This document shows positions 31,800 to 43,900 of a DNA stretch of 64,000 nt, one piece after another. The notes beneath the pieces were generated by a model. The model saw only the letters and a program-made list of their open reading frames with translations. It was not told the origin of the DNA and ran no database searches. The first letter of the stretch is position 1. Each line of letters begins with the position of its first letter. Position numbers and translations under genes: made by a program. The stretch comes from Brienomyrus brachyistius (lineage: Eukaryota > Chordata > Actinopteri > Osteoglossiformes > Mormyridae), in the NCBI RefSeq assembly GCF_023856365.1, contig NW_026042458.1, positions 1-64,000 on the forward strand, written 5' to 3'.

Positions 31800-32490
31800 G
31801 TCAGGTAAGTCTTTATGGCCAGATACATTCGCGAGAAATTTGGTGATTTGTGGTGACTGTTTTAATACATTAAGTTGCGTTACGCATTTTCACATTAAGC
31901 GTTTTAGAATGTCCCGTGGCAGGTATCCCCTTCTATTGCCCTAGGGAGGGTTGTAACCCTCGTCTGTATATTAATAAAGAATAATCCTTCTATTCCTGTC
32001 TCATGTATCTGGACCTCCCCAGCAATTTAACGAAATTTGGTGGCAGCGGTTACAAGTGAACCCGTTTAAGTTTAGCGCTCATACTTCCGTCCATATGTTT
32101 AAGACCCACCTTGGCTGACTTAGCTGACATGTCCTGATTTCATAATCTTCAAATTTGTAATCTTTTCTCCTTCATCTAACTCCATGTTTTTAACTTCTTG
32201 TCATTTTCTTGCCGTTTGACTCATAGAAAATTATCAGACTTAAATGACACGTCAGCCTGTGCAGACAGCGATTTCAATGTTTTAATAAATTGGCCAGCAG
32301 GTGGGGGCAGTGCTCAATTTCATTAATGCCATTCAGAAAACTTTCAGGCTTTATGTCTTAATGAACAGCCTAGAAAAGGACAAAGCATTATATTACTGAT
32401 GCATACAGCAGATCCCCAACTCAGGCTGTGTTGCATATTCTTAACAGTGCTACAGTATGTTCACACAGCCAGTACAAACAAACTTGCAAG
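31800..32490. other. possible LTR remnant, otherwise unassigned
   Basis: TTAATAAAGAATAATCC near 31970 followed by CAATTTAACGAAATTTGGTG and TGGCAGCGG resembles the 3' end of a fish LTR and its primer-site flank. The matching LTR start was not located. Confidence 0.35.
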
Positions 32491-32498
32491 ATCTAGAC

Positions 32499-32803
32499 CA
32501 GGGGTCACCAACCTTTTTAAAACGGAGAGCTACTTCACGGGTACTGAGCCATACGAAGTTTGATATCAGTTTTAAACGCCCTCCTAAACATGTCTAAACT
32601 TCATGCATGATAAACATGTTTTAAATGCTTTTTTATATTCAATTTCAAATCTATATAAATGCAAATGTGATAGATTAGAAACAGGACAAAATAAAATTTG
32701 AGATGATGTTCGCTGGTGAGTTGTGCTATTTTATAGAACAGGTCCACGGGCAACTCATGTGGTCATTGGGGGCATCCTTGGGGCACCATGTTGGTGACCC
32801 CTT
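32499..32803. mobile_element. hAT-type MITE (305 bp)
   Basis: Ends CAGGGGTCACCAAC and GTTGGTGACCCCTT are inverted (one terminal mismatch). An 8-bp duplication ATCTAGAC flanks it exactly (32491-32498, 32804-32811). No coding capacity. Confidence 0.9.
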
Positions 32804-33084
32804 ATCTAGACCTACCACATCAGGTAGGAAGGTGCCTATTTCTACCAACTATTCAGACCATCAGACCCAAACCATACATTCAGTCATGCACAGGCACTCC
32901 ACCAGAGGGCTCTACATTCTGTCCTACATCTGCTCACCTGTTAGACCCACACTCAGTCTCCATCCTGATTTCTACCTACTACTCGGACTATCTCACCAAA
33001 ACCAGTCCTGTGGCCTGTTCTATGAAGCGGGGTTACTGGCTTATTGGGGAAACTTGTCGGATTTCTTGATCGGGACCTTCAACT

Positions 33085-33222
33085 GCTCTGCCATAGAGAG
33101 CATCCTAACATGCTGCCTTACGGTCTGGTATGCGGGCTGCTGGTGGCCTCCTACCGCTCTGCCATAGAGAGCATCCTAACATACGGCCTTACGGTGTGGT
33201 ATTCGGGCTGCTGGTGGCCTCT
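33085..33222 (+). pseudogene. LINE reverse-transcriptase scrap in tandem
   Basis: Two neighbouring copies of about 67 bp encode SAIESILTCCLTVWYAGC and SAIESILTYGLTVWYSGC, a conserved segment after the LINE reverse-transcriptase core. It is a local tandem duplication of a LINE fragment. The flanking 32812-33084 has no clear content. Confidence 0.6.
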
Positions 33223-33574
33223 ATGACTTTTTTTGTAGACAGTCCATCTGTGTGGTGCTGTTTGCACGAATTGTTTTGGGAAATGCACTTACAGTTTTGC
33301 AGATGTTAAGGGTGATTCCAGAAATGCATCAAAGCAACTGAGGAACTGCAATGTCACTGTACAGTTACTTATAATGGGCGCCAATGTAATGTGTAGAGTG
33401 GCAAATAAACTGATTCACCATTTACTCTCATGTACATCACTTAAAATGCTTGTTTTAAATGCAAATGTGTGAATGTAAATCTAAGCAGTAAAGCTACAAT
33501 TTACATTCTGTTTGCATGGTGGAAAGAACATTTAATCTGCCTTTTAAGTGTGATTAGAAGATCTAATGCCTGTG
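33223..33574. other. no recognised gene
   Basis: Nothing beyond low-complexity AT-rich DNA was recognised. Confidence 0.35.
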
Positions 33575-33790
33575 TGCTTGTAATAAGATGGTCGCTGGTT
33601 CAAACCCAGCCACAGCACATCTCTGCGTCCTTGAGCGAGGCCCTTAACCCCCAGCTCACTGGGCATCACTATGGGTGGCTGCCCTTCGCAGACAACTTAC
33701 TCTGTTTACTCTAAAAAAAAGAGAGCAAGTTGAGAGAGAAGTTAAGACAATTTCTCCACAGGGACCAATAAAGTATCAATTATTATTACT
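33575..33790 (+). repeat. tRNA-derived SINE, second family
   Basis: It contains GCTGGTTCAAACCCAGCC (B-box-like), GTCCTTGAGCGAGGCCCTTA and ACCCCCAGCTCACTGGG, and ends CCAATAAAGTATCAATTATT. A second copy is at 57815-58040. This family differs from the GGATGGAT-tailed family. Confidence 0.7.
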
Positions 33791-34168
33791 GTATGAGAGA
33801 CTGTCTAATATCAGATAGATAACAGACTCATACTGTGCTGAGCTTGTCTGAGAGAGATGATTAGCAAATGCTCTCCCACAGTATCTCAGCACTCTGTACA
33901 AAGAACTTTATATGCTCAGTATCTGCTCCTGTTTATCTAATTGTTCTCATTTTAACTGGATGTTAAGGAGTAAATTAATAAACGTCATGTAAGTGCACAT
34001 TAAAATGCTTTTTCACTGTTACTTAAGTTCCCATGTGAACAGCCAATCAGATCAGCCTGATGTGTGTCTCTCTGTTTCCTCTCTGTTTCCTGCCCTTTCA
34101 TCCCGACCACGACCATGATCTCTCACTTAGCAGCAGAGCAGTTTATTCTAAACAGTGGAAGCACAAAA

Positions 34169-34888
34169 ATGTTCAGACTCTTTGGTCTTCTCATTTTCAT
34201 TAGTAAGGCCCTATAATATAAATTATTTTGGGATTTTAATATTTTCATTTATCTGTATGATGTGATCAGTGGAATTTGGCCATTTAATCTGCATCATAGT
34301 TAATAGTTATTTAGATTACTATTATATGTCTTATTTGATTATGATTTTTTTTGTTTTTCTGTTTTTGCAGACACTGCACTGACTACAGATGTTGTTCAGC
34401 CCAGTCACCTGATGAGGGTTCAGCTTGGAGACAGTGTGACCCTGACATGCTTCTGTCAAGGAGAAACAACTTTTGTTACTTTGTTTAAGCAAGCTGTTGG
34501 TCAGAAGCCCCAGCCCATGGCGAAAGCACTTCTCTACGTACCTGGTGAATTTTACAAGGAATATAAAAGCATAAAACGTTACTCCTTACTGAATGCAGAG
34601 GGGAGTTTTAACCTCACTATTTCTAACGTGGAGCCGTCAGATTCTGCAGTGTATTATTGTGCTGCTGTGTTTCTTCATGAGGTCACCTTCGGGAATGGAA
34701 CCTTTGTCATAATCACAGGTAAATGAGATTCCAACTATTTTCATATTTGCTTTATTATAATGTCAGTAAGATTATTCCCTGCAAAATAATTTTGACAGTT
34801 TAGTTGTTTGTCAATATAAAATTAGCAAAGATACCTTATTGTCTGCTTTGTTCCATAAATGTTTTTCTAAACATCAAACAAAAATCAT

Positions 34889-34919
<31 letters not shown>

Positions 34920-37900
34920 ACAATTTGTTGCATTTTGCTTGCTGTCAGCCAAAAGCCTAACCTTCTCTTTATACAGATGTTAATGTTACACATTGCAGCC
35001 TCTTTAAAACAAATAACATAAAAAAATGTTTGAGTTGTTATATACAGTATAGGACTGTGCAAAAATCTTAAGCAACAAAAGAAAATTATTTTTGACGTTA
35101 TTTATCTGAGCAGTCAGTGTGTATTCACTCTGAAAAAAAAAATGCATGATTTAACATATGAACTAGGGATGTGCACCATTCAGAACTGATTTGAGAATGA
35201 AATTCTCAAATACGTATCCTAAAATTCAGGATTTTGAATACATATATGAACTTGAATTTCAGTTCATTTTGTTAATCTGAATTACATTTGAATTGTGGTT
35301 GAAAACAGGTTGTGGCATTGAAATTTATATTTGAATTTAAAGAAGAAGAACGAAAAAGGGTTTGGATTCAAATTCAAGTTCATATACGTACTGTAGGTGT
35401 AGCTTTTAACTAAAATATGAACTTTAATTTAAATATGAATTATACATAAACACATTAACATTGTTATACATCATTGTTATAAAAATGTCGTTTTGTAAAG
35501 AATGAAATAATGCAACATTTGAAGTGTCACCTAAAATAATAATTATACTGTCATTTTGTGCACCATGGTGGATCTGCTCATAGGAAGAGCTGAGTGTCTC
35601 TCCTTAAAAGTCAGTGTTGGCTGCAGTGACGGCAGTTTCTAACCTAAGAAACGTCCCTGTTGGGGAAAGCGCCCGGCGTTTCCACCCCAACTCCACATTT
35701 ATGAGACACACACAGGTTACAGTTTTACTTGCAAGGGTACCCACACTCTCTGCAATGCAAACTACAGCAGAATGTGTTACAAAGGGTGGTTCCCCTTGTC
35801 TTCTTTATTTATAGTCAATGGGGGGCGCAAGAGAGGGAAGTGAGATTCTTATCTAAGTAGGCAGCTGTTAACCACCTACTTAGAGTACAATAGCTAAGAG
35901 TATGTGGCTAGAAGATAAGAAATAACGTATACATATATATTTACACTCATTGCTGATCATACAGAAATGATTAACAACTGTTTCTTCAACCTAACAGTCC
36001 CTCCTGTTTATCATGACAGTATGATCAGAAGCATCAACATTGTACAAGTTGCAAAAGCACTTTAGGTACAACCTTCATTTAGACCACATTGTCATTATCC
36101 TGGAAAACATTTAATTCCGGTTCTTCAGGTCCGAGCCCTGCACGGGTGCTTTCGGCTCGGCCGTCATTATGAATTATATGTCTTCTTCATCGCCATCGCT
36201 GGAAACAGGCTCTGTCTCTATAGTTTGGGTAAGGGAGAGAAACATTGTACTGCGTGTCCGAAAAGCAGCGTTAAGAGCTTGATTAATAAACATTTTCAAA
36301 CATGGTATAACAGTAATAAAACAACAGAAAAATAAAATGAAAAACAAAAGAAAATATAAGTGAAACATTACTTTGATATCCTATACCTGCAGAAGATATT
36401 CATAGCTCTGCCATACACCGTAGGTCCTTCACTATGAGTGAGCATTACTGAACAAACATAGCAATTTGTCACATTTTTCGCTGTTACAGTATCATGTACA
36501 TATCGGTACCAGTAGTTTTGCATAAATGGATGTGAGTGGTCAGCGGGCAACGGGCGTAGATGGAAGTCATCATGGGTCCATCGCCGTAGGTGCTGTAATG
36601 GAGCTGGTGAGAGCCAGGACAACCATACAAGTCCTACAACAAGAATGACCCCTAGAGTCACTTTACCACATCCCCACCCTATCAGGGCCATCCTAAATAG
36701 AGTGCAGCTCAGTTGTTTTCTTCACCGGGTTGAGACAACAGCACCCTATTGGTTACTGTGCCTTTGTAGCGGACTTCCACTGCTACTCTGTTGCTGAGGC
36801 CTCTGATAAGGGCTTGATGGGTTTACAGTGACTTTTGTGTATCCAGGAAGGTCGTTCTGCGATCTTTACTGCTGTTGGTGTTGTAAGGAGGACTTGATAA
36901 GGACCGTCCCACCGAGGTGTGCTCCAATCTTTCCGCAACAGGACCTTGACCAGGACCCAATCTCCCGGCTGCAAGTTATCCTGTTGAGTAGAAACAGAAT
37001 TTACCGGCAGACTACTGGGGCTATGTTTTTGTTGTGATGTTAGTAGTTTACGCATCCAATCGGCCAGCGTATTTTCTCGGTCTGCTTTTTCTATGTCATT
37101 CATTTCAGTTGCTAGGGGAAATGGTCTACCATACACTATTTCAAAAGGTGTTAATCCTGCAGGAGTGGGAGTTATTCTCATCCATAATTTTACTAGAGAC
37201 AAACATTCTGGCCACGGCCTTTTTGTCTCTTCCACTGTCTTTCTTAGCCTTGTTTTAATAGTGCCGTTGGTCCTTTCCACTAAGCCTGCGCTCTGAGGGT
37301 GATACGCACAATGATTCTTAAGCGTAAAACCTAATGCTTGTGAGCAAAGGGACATAGTCTGATTTACAAAATGAGTCCCATTGTCTGATCTTATAATATG
37401 AGGTATGCCATAGGTAGGGAAATAATGGCTTACCAAACATTTTGCAACGGTCATTGCATCACAATGCTTTACAGGGTATATTTCTACCCACTTAGAAAAG
37501 GTGTCTATAATAACTAGACAGTATTTCTTTCCTTGTGACCAAGATAATTCAATAAAATCCATATGTACAACTTGAAACGGATACTCAGCTGTGGGGAACT
37601 GGCCACGTTTTGGTCTGATGTTTCCTTGTGCATTGTGTTTACAACAAATTAAGCATGTCCTACAAAATTGTTTTGCATAATCAGAAAAATTTATAGCATA
37701 GAAATATTGTTGTATGATATGTACCATCCCTCCTGTTGAGACATGAGTATTTCCATGGCTCACCAAAGCAGCTGTTTTGTATAAATTTTTTGGTAGGATG
37801 GGCTTGTCATTCATATAGTAAACTTTCTCTCGTTGTATTGCTCCTCTTTTGATCCAACTTTGTACTTCTATTTTAGGAGCATGAATCTGTGCATCACATA

Positions 37901-40900
37901 GCACATCGCTATCTATAAAAAGAATGTCTGCCACTGATAAGGTAGGTTGTTTCAGTGCCGCTTCTTTGGCGGTTTTATCTGCAAAACTATTTCCTGCGGT
38001 TTCTGCAGAGTCATCAGTCTGGTGTGCTTTGCATTTGCACAGTGCAAAGTGAGTCGGTAAATGCACAACGTCTAATAATCTAAGTAGCAAATTTGTATGA
38101 GTAAGAGATGTGCCCTGTGATGTTCTAAAACCTCTATTTTTCCAGACTCTTGCATGGTGATGGACAGCTGCAAACACATATTGACTATCAGTGTAGATAG
38201 TAAGTGACTTGTTCTTGAACAGTTCACATGCCCTGATCACAGCATAGAGTTCAGCCGCTTGTGCTGAACAAGTAGAAGGGAGTGCATTGGCTTCTAACAC
38301 TTCAGTAGATGTAACTACAGCATACCCAACTTTATTTTTTCCCATATCATTTTTTGATGCTGAGCCATCTACATAAACAACTTCTGATCCTGGTATAAAA
38401 GTTTGCAGAATATCTGCTCTTGGTTTTGTTTGTTCTTCTATTGTTGCTTTGCAAGAATGTGGCTCCCCATCCTCTGCGGTGGGGAGGAGCGTGCTAGGGT
38501 TCAATAGGCCACACCGCTGAAGTTCAATGTTAGGTTGTGAGAGCAAAAGTGACACTAAGGTAAGATGTCTTGTATGTGTTAAGAATGGAAGCGGTGTCTG
38601 CAACAAGATTAGAGACACAGAATGAGGAACTTTAAGTATGAGGGGGTGACAAAGTACCAATTCTGCTGATACCTTTACTGCTTCTGCAGCAGCTGCACAT
38701 GCCTGTAAACACTGTGGAAAGCCAGCTGCTACTGCATCTAATCGTTTTGAATAGAATGCTAACGGTCTCTCTTTTGCTCCGAATGGCTGTGTTAATACTG
38801 CTTTCATATAACCTTGATTAGCATCTACACATAGGGTGAATGGTTGTTGATAATCTGGTAGAGCAAGGGTCACATTGGTTTGCAACATTCTTTTTAAATT
38901 TGTAAAAGCATTTTCTCCGTCCTCAGTCCATTGTATTTTGTCCTTTAGAGTCATCTCCTTCCCGTATATTAAATTTTGCAAAGGTTGAACTAGAAAAGCA
39001 TAATCTGGTAACCATTCTCTACAATAATTGCAGAGCCCTAAAAAGGACATCATCTGTTGTTTAGTCTGTGGTTTAGGTGCTTCCTGTATAGCTTGTTTCC
39101 TTATCTCTAGCAGCGAGCGACCTTTTTGTGAAAGGTTATGCCCTAAATAGACAACTGTCTTTTTGCAATACTGCAACTTCTGTTTAGAAGCTTTATGTCC
39201 AGTATTGTATAAATGCTGAAGCACAGTTAGGGTAGTTTCTTTGCAATGTTGTTCTGAATCTGCTGCTATTAAGATATCATCCACGTATAGTAATACCTGA
39301 CTATGTGATGGTATTTCACAGGTACTCATAGAGTATCTAAGGGCCATGGTATATACATGTGGACTTTCAGAAAATCCCTGAGGGAGTCTAGTATATGTAT
39401 ATTTTTTCCCTTTATAGGTAAATCCAAATAAATGTTGAGAATCAGGGTGCAATGGTACTGAGAAAAATGCATTACTAAGATCCACTACTGAGAAGTAGCT
39501 TTTATCAGGAGTCAATGAGTTGAGCAATAAGTGTGGGTTAGGCACGTCTGGTGCTGCATGTTGCACTATGTTATTAACCGGTCTTAAATCCTGCACCATG
39601 CGCCATTTCCCTGTATGTCCCTTCTGGACTGGAAAGATAGGAGTGTTGCAAGTGGCTTCAGGAGCCTCTCGCAATATTCCTGATGCTAACATGTCTTGCA
39701 CTACAGGGGCTATACCTTTTTCTGCTTCAGGTTTTAATGGGTATTGCCTAACTACCGGACGGTGTTCTGATTTCACAATTACTTTGTAAGGTGGAAACCC
39801 CTTTACCAGCCCTACATCAGTGGGGGAGGACGACCACAACCCTTCTGGGAGGCGATCTAGATCTGGACATGATCCCTCCTCCAGGGTTGAAAAAATTTGT
39901 CAGGTTGGGTCCTTTAAGTGTGTGGTGGGAGTGGTTTGAACTCTCCATCCCAAAGGAAACCGCCACACATTGTGTTTCTCATCATAGCTCCAACAGGAGC
40001 CAGATACGGGTTGGTAGTCATTGTAACTGTGCATAGAATCTCGTAAGAACATCTCTACATCTCTCCACTGCATCTGGGGTGGTTTTGAAAGAGATACGTG
40101 TGGTGTTCTCTCTCTAAATACAGCCTGTTGCTTGTTAGATAAAATGACTGAGGCTGCTGAAAACCCAGTGGTGGGGTTAACATACATATGTTGTAAGGTA
40201 ATACAAGTGTCTTGGAGGGCATGAAACGTTTTGTCATAGACATAATCTGGTCCAAGGGTGTCTTTGTACCACATAGTGACGTGTAAGGCATCGTCAGGCA
40301 TGAACTGGGCCTGTCTAGGGGACTGCTTTTCTCTAGTTTTCCGCAATAATTCTCGTGTCTGTGCAGTTCCCCCTAGGTCCAGAGACCAGTAATATTGTGG
40401 TGTTGTGGTTCCTTGCACAACATAAGCTTCTTCATTTACGATTGCTTTCATGCCAGTGGCTGTGGCAACCACGCTAATGCCCATTTGTACCATAAGGTCT
40501 CGGCCTAACAAGTTAACAGGACAAGAAGGGCTTATTAACACCTGTGCTTGACATTCAAGTCCAGTTTCCTTATCTTTTACTGCAACTGGGTTTGTTAACT
40601 GATGTCTGTCTGTCTGACCTCCTGCCGTTTTTATATTTATGACTGATGAAGAATATGTGACTCCGGGAGGACTGGAGGTTAGGACAGTCCTACATGCTCC
40701 AGTGTCACACAGACATTCATATACTTTGCCGTTTATGACTAACTTCCGACTTGGCAAGGTTTCCCACTGCCTTTCTGCTAATAACTGACACACTGCTTGT
40801 AAATCTATTTCCTTATCTAAAAGGTCTTGTAAAGTGACCTCCGTTTCCTTTCTTAAAATCACCTCTGTTTTGCCTCGGATGGTGTCGGTAACAGGGGCCT

Positions 40901-43900
40901 CCGAGGGGGGTCATTGATCATTGTTTTCAATGGAGTTTGGGTTATATGGTTGTTTCCCTACTCTACAATTCCTAGCTAAGTGTCCAGGTTTCCTGCATGT
41001 CCAGCAAATGTTATCTTGCTGAGACGAATTCCTGTAATTGTTTCTGAAAACACCTCTCCCCCTTCCTCGGCCTCTTGACCTTCCTCTGAATCCTCCCCTC
41101 CCCGGAGGATTCATTTGCACTAGCGCTACTACTTCTGAGGCGCTGAATATTGTGTCTGTCTTTTCCTGTTTCTGCGCTTTCTGCGCGTGTTGAGCATATT
41201 ATAGTGCTTGTTGGACTGAACCAGTATTCTGATGTACCCAATGTTTGTCAAGATATTTTCGCAATTCGGGCTTTAGGCCTGCGACAAAAGCTCGTTTTAG
41301 CTGTTGTTGGTACACTCCTACTGCCTCTTCATCAAATGGGATCCCTGAGTTTCCTCTAAATACAACTCTCATTCTATCCATAAAATCCTCAGGTTCCTCT
41401 CCATCTTTTTGTTTACATTGCGCTATTCGTCCATAGTCTGCGCGTCTTACGAAGGCTGTCTCTACCCTGTTTCGCAAGTCTCGTAATGCTTGTATGAGTT
41501 CCTGCGAGTCATGTGCTAAGACTTCATCATTATTACCATGTCCTGTGAAGTCTCCCGCTACACGTCCCCATTTATGGGTAAACAACTGTCTGAGACATCT
41601 ATACATTTCCCTGCCGTTCAAATGAAAACTACTTTGTAATTCTAGGATGGCAGTCCAAAACTCGGGTACCCCTTCTTCAACCGGGGGTATTCCTTTTAAA
41701 GCCGCTGTTCTATCCTCAGCGGTCCAGGGTCTATATACTAACATAGTTTCGGGTCCTGCATTATTTGGGCCTCGATTTGGATTTGCCACTTCTACGAGTG
41801 GACACACCAAATCATTCTCCCAGTCTTCCTGTTCTGTGTCATTTTTTGGATGCCAGCGTACTTTACTTGTCTCCAGATCCTTTAACGGATACAGAGAAGG
41901 GTTAGACCCTCGGGTCATCATTCGAGATGATTCCCCTCCTCCTATTTGTCGTCTATTTACAGCTGGAACTGGTGCAGGCGCAATCATTGGAATTTGTGGG
42001 GGCAGTAAGGGAACTGGAGCGGCAGAAGATTTTGTTGCCGTCTCCTCATCTAGTGTAATTAAAGTCGCCTGTAATTTTTTCTCCTTATTTCCCTTTTTTT
42101 GCTGTCTTTTATTATCTCTTAATTTACTCTGTTCTAACCATGCATCAGAAAAAACATATTCTTTTTTTCTGTCTTTACCTTCTTTCTTATTGGTAGTCTG
42201 TAACATCTCCAGTTTTAAGTTTCCCTGTAATTTTAATATATCTGGAGTGTGGAGTTTTCCTTCAAACCCATGTTTTTTTCCTCCATCTCTGACTACTTAT
42301 TTGTCCTGATCCTGGCTTATATCCTTCCATAAACTTCTCATCTCCCTCTAGTTCCATTTGTTTACTTTGATTCTTCCCCATTGTTACCTTTTAATGGATA
42401 CACTACAAAAAATAAAAAATCCTAAAAGCAAGTCTCTGGCATGAGACCTCAGGAGGACACTAACACGGCCTTCTACTGCTCCCTATTAGAGCAGCGGTGT
42501 TAGTTTTCAGGGATGAAACCCGTCCTTGATCCTTCAGTCACCAGTATGTTGTTGCTTTTAGGGTGGATCGTGTAGGTTAATCTAAAACCTATAAAAACAC
42601 ATCCACATACAACACTGTATATATTTCCAACAACGCCTACTTTCTCTCCCGGTTAATTTCGGCTAACCTCAACCACATGCATGTCTTGGCCACCTACTTA
42701 TTTAGGTGCCGTATCTCTCACTTGGCCACCTACTCACTTAGGTGCCATATCTCTCACCTGTATAGTGTGCTCTCTGATCCGTCACCGAGGTCCTTCAGAC
42801 ATCACCAGACGTCGAGCGCAGTTCTAACCACCGGCCTGATGACGAATTCACATCACAGGTCTTTCTTGCACCCGACTTCGAGTGGCTGTCGACAGACTTC
42901 GGTGTCGCTTCTCTCGGCGTACTGGAGACGTCTTCGGGGTTCCTCGGATCCGGCTCGAAGGACCAAATTCTATGTTGGGGAAAGCGCCCGGCGTTTCCAC
43001 CCCAACTCCACATTTATGAGACACACACAGGTTACAGTTTTACTTGCAAGGGTACCCACACTCTCTGCAATGCAAACTACAGCAGAATGTGTTACAAAGG
43101 GTGGTTCCCCTTGTCTTCTTTATTTATAGTCAATGGGGGGCGCAAGAGAGGGAAGTGAGATTCTTATCTAAGTAGGCAGCTGTTAACCACCTACTTAGAG
43201 TACAATAGCTAAGAGTATGTGGCTAGAAGATAAGAAATAACGTATACATATATATTTACACTCATTGCTGATCATACAGAAATGATTAACAACTGTTTCT
43301 TCAACCTAACAGTCCCAAACACTTTTCCTGCATCAAAAGTCAAACTAGTCCCTATTCCTGCCATGAAAGGTTCACATAATGTCACCGATACCTGAACCAA
43401 CCATGTTTATCAGAGGATGCCAACCCTTTGGCTGCAGCTTTCTCTGCACACGCTGAGAGAGTCTTCAGTGTAGCAGGAAAAGATTTCAGGCCAGAAGATT
43501 GCAAATTAAATCATGAAACCTTTGAAGATATTATGCTGAATAAATGTAATAATAATGAAAAATTAGCAATGTGTATTGGAATAAAGCATAATTGTATTTG
43601 CCATGACGTTTTGCTTTTCGCTGTAGTGCTATGGTTGAACGGAAAAACTTACTTTTGTGTGCATAAGAAAATAAATAGGAGGAACTACGAAACCAAGTAA
43701 TTCCTTTTACTATGTATACTTTTTCTTTAATGTTAAAAGATAGACAAACTAGTAATGGGCAAACAGCTCTTCGGCTCTTGAATTAAATTATGCAGGTACT
43801 ACAGCAAAATGCTCAAAAATACCAAAACACATCAAGAGCTAAATATGCAAAAACAATAAATACCTTCCTGTGGAAAAGGGGCAACATAAACCAAATGTAA

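Larger units (their letters stand above)
35658..43311 (-). mobile_element. endogenous retrovirus, gamma/epsilon-like, antisense in NITR intron
   Basis: A 7654-bp provirus with 339-bp LTRs that look identical, flanked by the 5-bp duplication GTCCC (35653-35657, 43312-43316). Genes lie in the order gag, pro, pol, env on the minus strand, with a tyrosine-tRNA primer site next to the 5' LTR and a purine tract (AGGAGGGA on the minus strand) next to the 3' LTR. Gag, pro and pol are in one frame separated by stop codons, as in gammaretroviruses that use stop-codon readthrough. env has lost most of its length. Breaks: a probable frameshift and a TAA in gag, a TGA between pro and pol, and the env deletion. 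It is young but defective as it stands. Confidence 0.93.

Noticed and set aside
35997..36001. A second GTCCC next to the 3' LTR as the target duplication
   Set aside because: It is on the inner side of the LTR. The outer copies at 35653-35657 and 43312-43316 are the true pair.
41647..42309. 220-codon plus-strand ORF over gag
   Set aside because: Antisense shadow of gag without domain similarity.
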